Positions 51,739-60,135 of a DNA stretch of 64,000 nt are shown here, piece after piece. The stretch is from a virus. Position numbers and translations under genes: made by a program. The notes below the pieces were generated by a model. It did not search any database. It was not told where the DNA came from and was given only the letters and a program-made list of their open reading frames with translations. The stretch spans positions 62,001 to 126,000 of the IMG/VR virus record IMGVR_UViG_3300028859_000009; one strand, given 5' to 3'. The number at the start of each line of letters is the position of its first letter. Position 1 is the first letter of the stretch.

Positions 51739-52485
51739 ATGTTGATAAATAATTTTAATGATTTCAATAATTTTAATAATATTAAAATTATTGAAAATAA
51801 TAATATATTTCCATCAATAAGACATTTATCGTCTTATGAATCTGCAATTTCTATACTAGAAAATAAAAATTTTATGAGTAGACAGGAGTTATTAAATAAT
51901 AACATTAATATAAATAAAAAAAATAAAAAATTAGAATTTGATAATAAATGGTGGATAGAAAGAAAAAATATTGAATTAGAAAAATTCAAAACTGAAAATT
52001 TAATATTTTGTACTCCAGATTGGTATAATACATATGATCACGAAACTGGACATGGACCAGTTATGTTTTATTTTAAACCATCTATATTTGAAGATTATAA
52101 AGTCACATTTACTTTATTAGATAATATAAGTAGTGAAATAAAAAAAATATACGATAAAAATGAATTATCTGATATATATTATAACATATTAAATAAAAAC
52201 AAAAAATCTAAGCTATTATTAGAAGCAAAAACAATACTAACAAATTTAGATATTACAAATATTGGTTCAATGTATAATACTAGTATGGGTAAAATATTTA
52301 TAGAAGAAGGTAAATTTTATTATAAATATTCAGAAGTTCAAATACACTCAAATAAAATTCCAATAGAATATATAAGTAAAATAAAATTAACTAATAATTA
52401 TTTAGATTATTCAGAAGAAGATAATAATATAAAAGAAAAATTCATTTCAATTTGCAAAAAATTAAAAATTAAAATTATAATATGA
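51739..52485 (+). CDS. possible ADP-ribosyltransferase-like protein
   Basis: The N-terminus MLINNFNDFNNFNNI resembles the signature motif. The body has RHLSSYESAISILENKNFMSRQEL, an H-x-T-like start followed by an IL...L.S pattern; FCTPDWYN ... GPVMFYFKP; and a late EVQIHSNKIPIEYISKI. This order is similar to DarT-type ADP-ribosyltransferase folds, with a late Glu. It is a weak, by-eye similarity. The gene overlaps the metalloprotease gene by four bases. An ATATATAA box lies upstream. Confidence 0.4.
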   Translation: MLINNFNDFNNFNNIKIIENNNIFPSIRHLSSYESAISILENKNFMSRQELLNNNININKKNKKLEFDNKWWIERKNIELEKFKTENLIFCTPDWYNTYDHETGHGPVMFYFKPSIFEDYKVTFTLLDNISSEIKKIYDKNELSDIYYNILNKNKKSKLLLEAKTILTNLDITNIGSMYNTSMGKIFIEEGKFYYKYSEVQIHSNKIPIEYISKIKLTNNYLDYSEEDNNIKEKFISICKKLKIKIII

Positions 52486-53324
52486 TAACAACATTTAAAA
52501 TATTTGAAAGACTTGGTATTGATAATACTATACTCAAAATGTCAGAAAAAATATATTCTGGTTTTTTAGAAAATTATAACAAAGAGAAAGAATTCACAAA
52601 TTCATCAGATACTTTTTATACTGATATAACAGATTTAAAAAAAGAATTTAATTTTAAATTTAACCCAGATAAAATAGGATGTCAAATAAATTACAATAAT
52701 GCAGAAAGTAGAGGTGGATTTACAATAGAGATTGGAGTTATAAATAGATTATCAAATGATGAAATTAAGAAACCATATGAAATTAAAAGTGAAATTCTAC
52801 ACGAAGTTCAACATCTGGTTAATGCATTCAGATATTCAAAAACAAAAACATCAAAAACAAAAACAATAGAAAAAAAATCTTTTATAAATAAGTATGAATT
52901 TATGAATATTTTTGATCATGATTTAATGGGGTCATTTAGTAATACAGATAGTAATACATATGGTATGAAAAGATCAGTAATAAATTTTATGAAATGTGAC
53001 TTATTCACAGAGCAATATAAAAAAATAATAGCATATTTTTATTTAGCAGATAAAAATGAAATGATGTCTAAATTACATGAATTTTTACCAGAAATTAAAA
53101 ATATTAAAAATGTTAAAGATATAGATAACTCATATAAGATTTCATTTTATAAAGATATGTCAAATTTCAAAATAGACATTAATAGTTGTACAATAGAAGA
53201 AAAATACAAACTATCTAAAATATTCAATCCAAAAGATGCTAAACGAGTAGAGAGTTATTTTAATAATAAAAGTAAAACATTAATAAAAAAAATTCATAAA
53301 CTAGCAGATTTTAGAACAGAATAA
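52482..53324 (+). CDS. HExxH zincin with signature N-terminus
   Basis: The 280-residue protein begins MITTFKIFERLGI and contains SEILHEVQHLVNAFRYS (HExxH, near residues 108-112), the zinc-binding helix of metallopeptidases. The rest is unrecognised; the third zinc ligand is not obvious. It may be an injected protease. It is translationally coupled to the ART-like gene. Confidence 0.6.
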   Translation: MITTFKIFERLGIDNTILKMSEKIYSGFLENYNKEKEFTNSSDTFYTDITDLKKEFNFKFNPDKIGCQINYNNAESRGGFTIEIGVINRLSNDEIKKPYEIKSEILHEVQHLVNAFRYSKTKTSKTKTIEKKSFINKYEFMNIFDHDLMGSFSNTDSNTYGMKRSVINFMKCDLFTEQYKKIIAYFYLADKNEMMSKLHEFLPEIKNIKNVKDIDNSYKISFYKDMSNFKIDINSCTIEEKYKLSKIFNPKDAKRVESYFNNKSKTLIKKIHKLADFRTE

Positions 53325-53439
53325 TATAATAATATAATAATTATTAAAAAAACTAATAAATTTACATATATTGAAAAAATAATTAGTATTTTTGTAAAAT
53401 AATATAAGATGCAATTTTTAATATAATCAGATGTAAAAT

Positions 53440-53688
53440 ATGCTTAAAATCGGTGAAAAATATCTTAGTAAAGATGTGGTTAGTGTACTATTCAGTTTAC
53501 AAAATAAAAACGAATATCATAAAATAATTGATATTGAAAATGATATAATATACATAGATATTAACAGTAATACTATAATGATGTCAACAAATAATACTAT
53601 ATTCAGTAACTATTCATATTTCTTTGATTATTATTACACTAAGCAAGAAGAACGCAAATTAAAACTTCTACGATTAATTAAATTTTAA
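53440..53688 (+). CDS. small protein with C-terminal basic tag
   Basis: The 82-residue product (KIGEKYLSKDVVSVLFSL ... NEYHKIIDIENDIIYIDI) ends in EERKLKLLRLIKF, a variant of the recurrent C-terminal peptide. It has a candidate -7 box TATTTTTG at 53388-53395, though without a well-spaced -33. Function is unknown. Confidence 0.55.
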   Translation: MLKIGEKYLSKDVVSVLFSLQNKNEYHKIIDIENDIIYIDINSNTIMMSTNNTIFSNYSYFFDYYYTKQEERKLKLLRLIKF

Positions 53689-53698
53689 TATATTTACA

Positions 53699-54376
53699 TT
53701 AAAAATATTTATGAAATATATTAAAATTTAATTTATTCTTCTCTATAACATTAATCATATAATAAAGTTGGTTGTTTTCTTTTGTATTAAATAATACATC
53801 ATTATCTTCTGTATATTCTATTAATTTCCAAGCATCTAAAATCAATTCTTCTCTTACTTCTTCGTATAGATGATAATTAGAAAAATTATCTTTTGGCCCT
53901 AAAAAACGAAGTTCACTTCTTCTAAAATTTTGAATATCTCCATGTCCACAACAAGGCCTCATTATATCCAATACATCAGAATCATAAACAATATTATGAT
54001 TAATATCATTAGTTAAATTTTTACTAATTAATGATGAAATATATTTACATTTATTTTCATCATAATTAGAATTTTTTATAAGATAATTTAAACATATATT
54101 TGAGCTATCATTTTCCCACAAATCTATACCACTTCCTTGTCTACCACTATCATGAAATGATACTGCATATCTAATTGAGTTGAAATCCACATCTATACTC
54201 AATTCTTTTGTATAGAATCTCGACATAAATTCAGAAAAAATAATAGATCTTGATATATGACGTCTACCATGAATTCCATAATCATCAAATGTATTTTCGT
54301 GATTTTTATAAATGTTTAATATTGATTTAGAGAATTCATCTAAAAAATCATTCCATTTTTGTATATCTGTATTCAT
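53699..54376 (-). CDS. HD-domain phosphohydrolase
   Basis: The 225-residue product has HGRRH (36-40), FHDSG (HD at 75-76) and YDSDVLDIM (Asp near 130), the H...HD...D metal ligands of HD hydrolases. These act on nucleotides or cyclic nucleotides. It overlaps the primase gene by one base, which links it to replication or nucleotide metabolism. Confidence 0.75.
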   Translation of the reverse strand: MNTDIQKWNDFLDEFSKSILNIYKNHENTFDDYGIHGRRHISRSIIFSEFMSRFYTKELSIDVDFNSIRYAVSFHDSGRQGSGIDLWENDSSNICLNYLIKNSNYDENKCKYISSLISKNLTNDINHNIVYDSDVLDIMRPCCGHGDIQNFRRSELRFLGPKDNFSNYHLYEEVREELILDAWKLIEYTEDNDVLFNTKENNQLYYMINVIEKNKLNFNIFHKYF

Positions 54377-55593
54377 TATTTTTTATATTTATTTTTATCA
54401 TATGGTTTTTTACCAAAATATTCTGGTTTAGGATATAATGTTTCATCCAAATATAATTTATCAAAAATATCATTTGAAAAATACTTTTGTAAATTTATTT
54501 TTTTAAATTTATTCATATCCTTTATTTCTTGTACTAATTTATTTAAATCTTTAATTTTAATAAAATATTTTTTTGCTACAAATTTATCTTTTTTATTTTT
54601 TAATAAATCTTCTATCAATTTTTGCCACAAAAAAACCTTATATCCTTTATCTAAGAGAGTTTGAGATTTTCTGATACCAACGTTATCTTGATCTAAAAAG
54701 AATTGAATATCCAAGTCAGAATCAAATAAAAAAGATAAGTCAGTATCAATTGAGTTTAATCCAATAGCTCCAATCGAATTGGTTCTAGAATTTCCATAAT
54801 TCATAAATAATGAATCAAGCATACCTTCAAATATTGTCACTGGTTGATTCCAGTCAACATTTAATATATTAAAAAAATTTGAAAGCTTATTATAAGATAG
54901 CATTTCTAATTCATCCAAAACTTCATCTGGATGTAAAATTGAGTAAATTTTTTCGAAATTAAAAATTTTAAAAAATCTTTTATCCCCAGGTTTCATATTA
55001 CGAATTTGCATTCCTAATAATTTCTTACCTGATTTATTCAACATTACAATGCATTTCTCAGTCCATTTATCTGTTAATTTATAATCACACTCATATATAT
55101 TTTCGAAATTTTCTATCAATCTTTCAAATTTCAAATATTGATAAGCAGCAGAGTTTAATTGAATTGGTTTAAATTTTGAAATTTGATGTTCTGAATGCTC
55201 ATTTATATAATTAGAAAACTCATCTATATCAATTAATTTATTTAAATGTTCAGGTATATAAACATCCTTCTTACTATCAAATTTCATATTAGAATCAGCA
55301 AAATCATATAATGCTTGTTTTTCTTCTAACCCAATTTCAACATTAAATTCTTTAAATAATTTTGTAACACTAGATCTACAATCTTCATTAAAACAAACCA
55401 TATATGTAGGATTATCCTTATATATATTTGCTCTTTTTGCATTAGGATCTTTACGAGAATCACCACAAATTGGACATGCAAAATTTAATCTATCATTATA
55501 ATCTTTAATTATAAATTTACGGGGATCAGAATGCGCATTTTTAAGCACTTCTATCATCTTACTTTTTATATATTCAATATCTATTTTTGCCAT
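54376..55593 (-). CDS. DNA primase, DnaG type
   Basis: The 405-residue protein has an N-terminal zinc-binding domain with Cys40, Cys43, Cys67 and Cys72 (CPICGDSRKDP ... CFNEDC), a linker, and a Toprim domain with VTIFEGMLDSLFM and FFLDQDNVGI. This is the layout of T4 gp61-like primases, which make RNA primers with the replicative helicase. The helicase is not in this window. Coupled to the HD hydrolase. Confidence 0.88.
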   Translation of the reverse strand: MAKIDIEYIKSKMIEVLKNAHSDPRKFIIKDYNDRLNFACPICGDSRKDPNAKRANIYKDNPTYMVCFNEDCRSSVTKLFKEFNVEIGLEEKQALYDFADSNMKFDSKKDVYIPEHLNKLIDIDEFSNYINEHSEHQISKFKPIQLNSAAYQYLKFERLIENFENIYECDYKLTDKWTEKCIVMLNKSGKKLLGMQIRNMKPGDKRFFKIFNFEKIYSILHPDEVLDELEMLSYNKLSNFFNILNVDWNQPVTIFEGMLDSLFMNYGNSRTNSIGAIGLNSIDTDLSFLFDSDLDIQFFLDQDNVGIRKSQTLLDKGYKVFLWQKLIEDLLKNKKDKFVAKKYFIKIKDLNKLVQEIKDMNKFKKINLQKYFSNDIFDKLYLDETLYPKPEYFGKKPYDKNKYKK

Positions 55594-55641
55594 AACTCAT
55601 GATAGAAAAAATGATTAATAAAGTTTAATCTATAAACATAA

Positions 55642-55669
55642 AAAATCAGGCTCATAACAACCTGATTTT
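55642..55669. terminator. terminator
   Basis: AAAATCAGG and CCTGATTTT form a stem with an 11-base loop downstream of the gene at 55767-56150. Confidence 0.65.
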
Positions 55670-55766
55670 CAATTACTATTATAAAAAGATGCAAGATCAT
55701 GATATATATACTATATATAATATATAATTTACTTCATAATTGAATGATAATCAACAATATACTATA

Positions 55767-56150
55767 TTAAAAAGATTCTAATATTTCTATTAAATCCTTT
55801 AATTTTATATATTCAATACCGTAATCGTCATAATTCCCGTAATATTCCCATTCATGTTTAGTTGTTGATTCTAATGATTCTTCTATTTTTTTAAATTGAA
55901 GATATGTTATTTCTGGTTTTAATATTTCTAAAACCATATCAAGTGCTTTGAATTTTGGTTTATCTTCTCCATCATATTCTTCTGACTCATCATCATTCCA
56001 ACAATTACCGCCTGATGATCCGCCTTCTGACCAACGCATATACACAATTAATTCTTTAATACCATCACAGCCATATGGTTCATTGAAAACTCCCTGATCT
56101 GATGGGCATTTATTATTTATTTTATTTATTTGTTCATTAGTTAATTTCAT
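55767..56150 (-). CDS. hypothetical protein (127 aa)
   Basis: The ATG at 56150 (MKLTNEQINKINNKCPSDQ) is chosen over a TTG six bases upstream. The centre reads ELIVYMRWSEGGSSGGNCWNDDESEEYDGEDKPKF. The protein is acidic with a Gly/Ser-rich patch. No family is recognised. Confidence 0.6.
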   Translation of the reverse strand: MKLTNEQINKINNKCPSDQGVFNEPYGCDGIKELIVYMRWSEGGSSGGNCWNDDESEEYDGEDKPKFKALDMVLEILKPEITYLQFKKIEESLESTTKHEWEYYGNYDDYGIEYIKLKDLIEILESF

Positions 56151-56222
56151 ATTCAATATTTAAAAATTATAATTGCAAATGTAATAAATTATTTTCAAAT
56201 AAAAAATATTATTTCAAATTAT

Positions 56223-56253
56223 TTTGTTATTATCAAAATTAGTTGTATATTTG
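56223..56253 (+). promoter_or_regulatory. Bacteroidota-type promoter
   Basis: TTTG at 56223-56226 and TATATTTG at 56246-56253 are separated by 19 bp. It drives the plus-strand gene run that starts at 56282. Confidence 0.78.
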
Positions 56254-56281
56254 CAAACTATAAATTTTAAAAAATAAAAAT

Positions 56282-56620
56282 ATGGAAAATTATTTAGGTA
56301 AAATATTAGATGCGTCAATAGTATCATCAGGTAGAAAAGTAAAAAACGGTACATATATTACTTTTGAAACACATGTTAATATCACAATTGGTCAATATGT
56401 AGATATTGTATTTGATAATAAAATACATCATTTTGAAGTAAAAGATATTTCAATTAAAGATGTAAAATTAGTAGTAGATGCTTGTGAGATAGGATATTAC
56501 GCAACAAAATTTGATAACGATAAAAACTTTGATTTGAGAAAATTGATTGATGTTGATATTGTACTTATTACTGATAATGATAAAATTAAAAAAATTAAAG
56601 AAGAATCTTGTTGGTGCTAA
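56282..56620 (+). CDS. hypothetical protein (112 aa)
   Basis: The product (MENYLGKILDASIVSSGRKVKNGTYITFETHVNITIGQYVDIVFDNKIHHF) is beta-rich and starts the NAD-related operon. No family is recognised. Its expression should be early, given the host-type promoter. Confidence 0.6.
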   Translation: MENYLGKILDASIVSSGRKVKNGTYITFETHVNITIGQYVDIVFDNKIHHFEVKDISIKDVKLVVDACEIGYYATKFDNDKNFDLRKLIDVDIVLITDNDKIKKIKEESCWC

Positions 56621-56630
56621 ATTAAATATT

Positions 56631-56798
56631 ATGATAAAAAATATATTGTTAAATAAAAAAGATTTTGAAAAACTAACTAAAGGTGAAGTGATCGAAAAAG
56701 ATGGTATTAAAATAGCTATTCAAGATATTGGATATCAAACTATGATTAATATCTTAGATGAGAATTATTATTTAAATGATCGAAAAAAATATTTTTAA
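56631..56798 (+). CDS. small hypothetical protein (55 aa)
   Basis: The ATG at 56631 (MIKNILLNKKDFEKLTKGEVIE) is preferred because it begins after the upstream stop. The next ATG immediately follows its stop. The small beta-rich product has no recognised family. Confidence 0.5.
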   Translation: MIKNILLNKKDFEKLTKGEVIEKDGIKIAIQDIGYQTMINILDENYYLNDRKKYF

Positions 56799-57149
56799 AT
56801 GAAATTAGAAAAATATCTTGAATATCGTAAAATTTTTGAAAATAATTATAAAGAACAAATAAAAGTTGGAAAACATGATTTAGAATTTGTAAATTTATAT
56901 GATTTGAAAAATGATATTTCAAGATTTAAAAAATTTATATTTATTTATAGTTATGATAATAATTCTTTATTTACTAATACAGTATCTTCAATAGATACTA
57001 GAAAAAGATTTATAATTAAAAATAACAAACCAGCAATAAAAATCAAAATAGATGTTACAAATGTGCATTTAATTGATGAATGGTCTGAGAGATTTGAAAA
57101 AGTATTAGAATTTTATAATAAAAATATTAATAATAAAAAATATGAATAA
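56799..57149 (+). CDS. hypothetical protein (116 aa)
   Basis: It begins MKLEKYLEYRKIFENNYKEQ, a longer variant of the signature motif with an F-E site, and ends in NKNINNKKYE. It overlaps pncA by eight bases. No function is assigned. Confidence 0.55.
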   Translation: MKLEKYLEYRKIFENNYKEQIKVGKHDLEFVNLYDLKNDISRFKKFIFIYSYDNNSLFTNTVSSIDTRKRFIIKNNKPAIKIKIDVTNVHLIDEWSERFEKVLEFYNKNINNKKYE

Positions 57150-57813
57150 AAAAATAACAATATTTAAAAATTTAACAGCAAGTCATAATGTAGATCCTCA
57201 AAATGGATTTACTCCATTATGTCCAGATGAATTACCTGTTGAAGATGGAGATAAAATCGTGATTGAATTGAATAAACAAAATAATTTAACTAAATATAAA
57301 ACAGTATCAAAAGATATGCATCCTGTTAATTCAATTTGGATTGCAAATGATGAACATCCTCAATTTTCACCAATAGAAGGAGAAAATGTTGATATTTCTT
57401 GGAAATCTCATTGTATATCTGGAACTTTTGGTTCTGAACTTATATCAGGACTTCCTAAAATGAGTGATTATGACTTCTTTGTAGCAAAAGGATTTGAACC
57501 AGATTTACATCCTTATTCAAGTTGCTATCATGACTTAAATAAAAAAATATCTACAGGACTTATTGAATGGTATATATCTAAACATATTGATACAGTTATA
57601 ATTGGAGGGTTAGCATTAAATTTTGAAGATGATCCTCTTTGTGTTGGCACAACAATTATTGATTTAGTTAATGCTGGATTTGATGTTATTTTAAATATGG
57701 GCGCGACCAGAGGATTAGGATCAATAGAAGGTAGAAAAAAATTTATTAATATGCTAATTGACGAATATCATGTAGTAGTTGTAAATTCTGCTGATGAAAT
57801 TAAAGTTATTTAA
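57142..57813 (+). CDS. pncA: nicotinamidase (PncA family)
   Basis: All key residues of the family are present: Asp18 (VDPQNGF), Lys116 (FFVAKGFEP) and Cys167 (DPLCVGTT) as catalytic triad, and Asp58-x-His60 plus His90 (WKSHCISGT) as metal ligands. It is 223 residues, a normal length. It converts nicotinamide to nicotinate, the substrate for PncB at 60136-61338 in the same run. The product can restore NAD after NAD-consuming host defences release nicotinamide. Confidence 0.88.
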   Translation: MNKKITIFKNLTASHNVDPQNGFTPLCPDELPVEDGDKIVIELNKQNNLTKYKTVSKDMHPVNSIWIANDEHPQFSPIEGENVDISWKSHCISGTFGSELISGLPKMSDYDFFVAKGFEPDLHPYSSCYHDLNKKISTGLIEWYISKHIDTVIIGGLALNFEDDPLCVGTTIIDLVNAGFDVILNMGATRGLGSIEGRKKFINMLIDEYHVVVVNSADEIKVI

Positions 57814-57822
57814 TTTAATATT

Positions 57823-58161
57823 ATGTTTTATACTGGTGATATTATAATATTTAGAAATACTGATAAAAAATATAATTTTTTTAATATTAATATTAAAAAT
57901 AAACAGAATTCTGTTTATTTTCTTTATTCTTTTGATAATAATTTTAATGTATTTGATAGTTATAAACTAAATGATGGAGATATATTTAAAATTATATGTG
58001 ATAATTATACATTTCGTCAGTATCTAATACCAATATATCCATTTGATATTCCAAAAACATATAATTATGAAGTATATAATCGAACCTATAATATGTTTAC
58101 TAAATTGAGTATATCTGAATATAGAAACCTAAAACTTAAAAAACTAAACAATTTACAATGA
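57823..58161 (+). CDS. small protein with C-terminal tag, repeat 1
   Basis: The 112-residue product is Asn/Tyr/Phe-rich and ends ISEYRNLKLKKLNNLQ. Its last 50 bases are nearly identical to those of the next gene, so it is one of three tandem copies that share a C-terminal tag. Function is unknown. Confidence 0.6.
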   Translation: MFYTGDIIIFRNTDKKYNFFNINIKNKQNSVYFLYSFDNNFNVFDSYKLNDGDIFKIICDNYTFRQYLIPIYPFDIPKTYNYEVYNRTYNMFTKLSISEYRNLKLKKLNNLQ

Positions 58162-58394
58162 TAGCAAAGATAGCAAAAGCTGGAGATAAAGTTGTTTATA
58201 CTGGTGAACTTTATCATCATGTAGATGACTTATTAACTAAAAATTCAATTTATATTGTAAAAGATATATCCTTAGTACGTAAAAAATTCGGATACATATT
58301 ATTTGGTTTTGATATTTCATTTAATTTTGATGAATTTGAAAAATTATCTGAATATAGAAAACTAAAACTTAAAAAACTAAACAATTTACAATGA
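58158..58394 (+). CDS. small protein with C-terminal tag, repeat 2
   Basis: It begins MIAKIAKAGDKVVYTGELYHH, a GDKVxY start shared with the next gene, and ends LSEYRKLKLKKLNNLQ. It overlaps both neighbours by four bases. A small beta-barrel is likely. Confidence 0.62.
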   Translation: MIAKIAKAGDKVVYTGELYHHVDDLLTKNSIYIVKDISLVRKKFGYILFGFDISFNFDEFEKLSEYRKLKLKKLNNLQ

Positions 58395-58621
58395 TAGCTA
58401 AAGCAGGTGATAAAGTCATATATATCGGTGAATATTATAATAAATATAATATTTTATTATTAAATGGTTCAACTTATACTATAAGACATATAACTCAAAT
58501 ATTAGATCATTATCTATATGAATTAGATGAATTTAATAGAATAAATTGTTTTATATCTAATAAATTTGAAACAATATCTGAATATAGAAAAAGAAAACTT
58601 GAAAAAATAAATAATTTATAA
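58391..58621 (+). CDS. small protein with C-terminal tag, repeat 3
   Basis: It begins MIAKAGDKVIYIGEYYNKY and ends ISEYRKRKLEKINNL, and is a clear paralogue of the preceding gene, so the two arose by tandem duplication. Overlap with the next gene is one base. Confidence 0.62.
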   Translation: MIAKAGDKVIYIGEYYNKYNILLLNGSTYTIRHITQILDHYLYELDEFNRINCFISNKFETISEYRKRKLEKINNL

Positions 58622-58953
58622 TGATAGCATATAAATTAATGAAACAAAGAAAAAATGGTACTCTTGGTAGTTTATTTATAAATGCTAAAAAAGTATATTC
58701 TTTAAATAAATGGATGAATGCTGAGTTTATACCAACAAATGGATTTGCTGAAAGATTTGGCTGGCATTGTTGTTTCACTCCAAATGCACCACATTTGAAA
58801 GAAAATTTATCAAGTGGTGAAGTAAGAGTATGGGTCGAAGTTGAAGTTGAAGGAATAAAAACATATGATAGACCAGAATCTCAGGGAGGTTCTTGGATTC
58901 TTGCTGATAAAATGAAAATTAATAGTATCATTGATAAAAATGAATATAGATAA
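58621..58953 (+). CDS. conserved phage protein (AYKLMKQRKNGTLG family)
   Basis: The 110-residue product opens MIAYKLMKQRKNGTLGSLF and contains GFAERFGWHCCFTPNAPHLKE, VRVWVEVEVEG and YDRPESQGGSWILADKMKI. I recall this domain in many phages and plasmids; no function is known to me. It is soluble and of normal length. Confidence 0.7.
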   Translation: MIAYKLMKQRKNGTLGSLFINAKKVYSLNKWMNAEFIPTNGFAERFGWHCCFTPNAPHLKENLSSGEVRVWVEVEVEGIKTYDRPESQGGSWILADKMKINSIIDKNEYR

Positions 58954-59197
58954 ATCTTTAGGATATTGGAATTTAGGAAATTGTAGTTATTTAGATGAAC
59001 TTGCATATCATCTTTTTCTTAAAGATTATGATAATTGGTTTCATTCTGTAGGTTTTGAAGAACCAATAACACAATACGTATTTTGTATGCAACATTCATA
59101 TGAAAAACACACAGGACATATCGCACAATATTACAATAAAGCAGTATTAGTAATAAGAAAAGAAAAACTTGAAGAAATAAATGGAATCAAAAAATAA
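58940..59197 (+). CDS. hypothetical protein with C-terminal tag (85 aa)
   Basis: The ATG at 58940 is chosen over a TTG at 58931. The product (MNIDKSLGYWNLGNCSYLDELAYHLF) ends VIRKEKLEEINGIKK, a tag variant. It overlaps the next gene by 17 bases. Confidence 0.58.
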   Translation: MNIDKSLGYWNLGNCSYLDELAYHLFLKDYDNWFHSVGFEEPITQYVFCMQHSYEKHTGHIAQYYNKAVLVIRKEKLEEINGIKK

Positions 59198-59507
59198 ATA
59201 TTATAAGAATTCTTTAACTGGACATATTATTTGCGAACAAACATTTATATCAGATATTATTACTAATATTCCAACTAAATATTATGATTTACATATGCGT
59301 GAAATTGGTGAGAATTTTGATTTACGTGGATATGTAGAAATCAAACAGAAAAAATTTGATTTATATAGAAGTAGTAGATGGAATGCAGGTGAAATAAATA
59401 GTTGGTTTATAAAACCTAAAATAGAAAAAACTTTAATTGAAATAAGAAAAGAAAAATTAGAAGAACTAAATAAAATAAAAAATAAAAAATATGATTGGAA
59501 TGTATAA
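59181..59507 (+). CDS. hypothetical protein with C-terminal tag (108 aa)
   Basis: The product ends EIRKEKLEELNKIKNKKYDWNV, again carrying the basic tag. It overlaps its neighbours at both ends. The middle is beta-rich (GENFDLRGYVEIKQKKFDLY). No family is recognised. Confidence 0.58.
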   Translation: MESKNKYYKNSLTGHIICEQTFISDIITNIPTKYYDLHMREIGENFDLRGYVEIKQKKFDLYRSSRWNAGEINSWFIKPKIEKTLIEIRKEKLEELNKIKNKKYDWNV

Positions 59508-60129
59508 AGAAATGAATGAAGAAATATATAAAAGATTGAGATATTATGAAAGTCAAGAACAAACAGATGATATAAAAAGTCGAATGGATGAACTATGCTT
59601 ACTAATTTTTTATATTAAAGAAAAAATGTTAGCACAAATGGATAGAAAACCTATGCCACAAGAAATTGAAAGAAAATTTCTTGTTAAAAGTGAATATAAA
59701 TCATTTGCAGTAAATGAATATAAAATTATTCAAGGATATATTTCATCTAATCCTGCAGTTAGAATTCGCATTAAAAATGATAAAGCATATATAACTATCA
59801 AAGGAAAAACTAATGAAACTGGTGTGTCTCGCTATGAATTTGAAAAGGAAATATTAGTTGATGAAGCAAAAGAATTAATGTTATTATGTGAAGATGGTAA
59901 AATAGATAAAACTCGTTATAATATTCAAGTTGGAAATCATATATTTGAAGTTGATGAATTTCATGGTGAAAATGAAGGATTAACTATTGCTGAAGTTGAA
60001 CTTAGTAGTGAAGATGAATCATATGATATTCCAGAATGGTTAGGTGAAGAAGTTACTGGAAATAAAGAATATTATAATTCATATATTAGTAAAAATCCTT
60101 ATAATAAACAAAATATTAATTTAAATTAA
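59491..60129 (+). CDS. CYTH-family triphosphate tunnel metalloenzyme
   Basis: The catalytic signature EIERKFLVK is at residues 58-66. Later charged strands RIRIKNDKAYITIKGK, EFEKEI and FEVDEFHGENEGLTIAEVEL build the tunnel of CYTH/TTM enzymes, which hydrolyse inorganic triphosphate or related substrates. A 50-residue helical extension precedes the domain. It lies between nicotinamidase and PncB genes and may clean up or supply phosphates for that pathway, which is inference. Confidence 0.82.
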   Translation: MIGMYKEMNEEIYKRLRYYESQEQTDDIKSRMDELCLLIFYIKEKMLAQMDRKPMPQEIERKFLVKSEYKSFAVNEYKIIQGYISSNPAVRIRIKNDKAYITIKGKTNETGVSRYEFEKEILVDEAKELMLLCEDGKIDKTRYNIQVGNHIFEVDEFHGENEGLTIAEVELSSEDESYDIPEWLGEEVTGNKEYYNSYISKNPYNKQNINLN

Positions 60130-60135
60130 AAAACA

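Noticed and set aside
53365-53395. Host-type promoter before the gene at 53440
   Set aside because: TATTTTTG is present but the nearest TTG is 13 bp away rather than 19-20, so it was not called.
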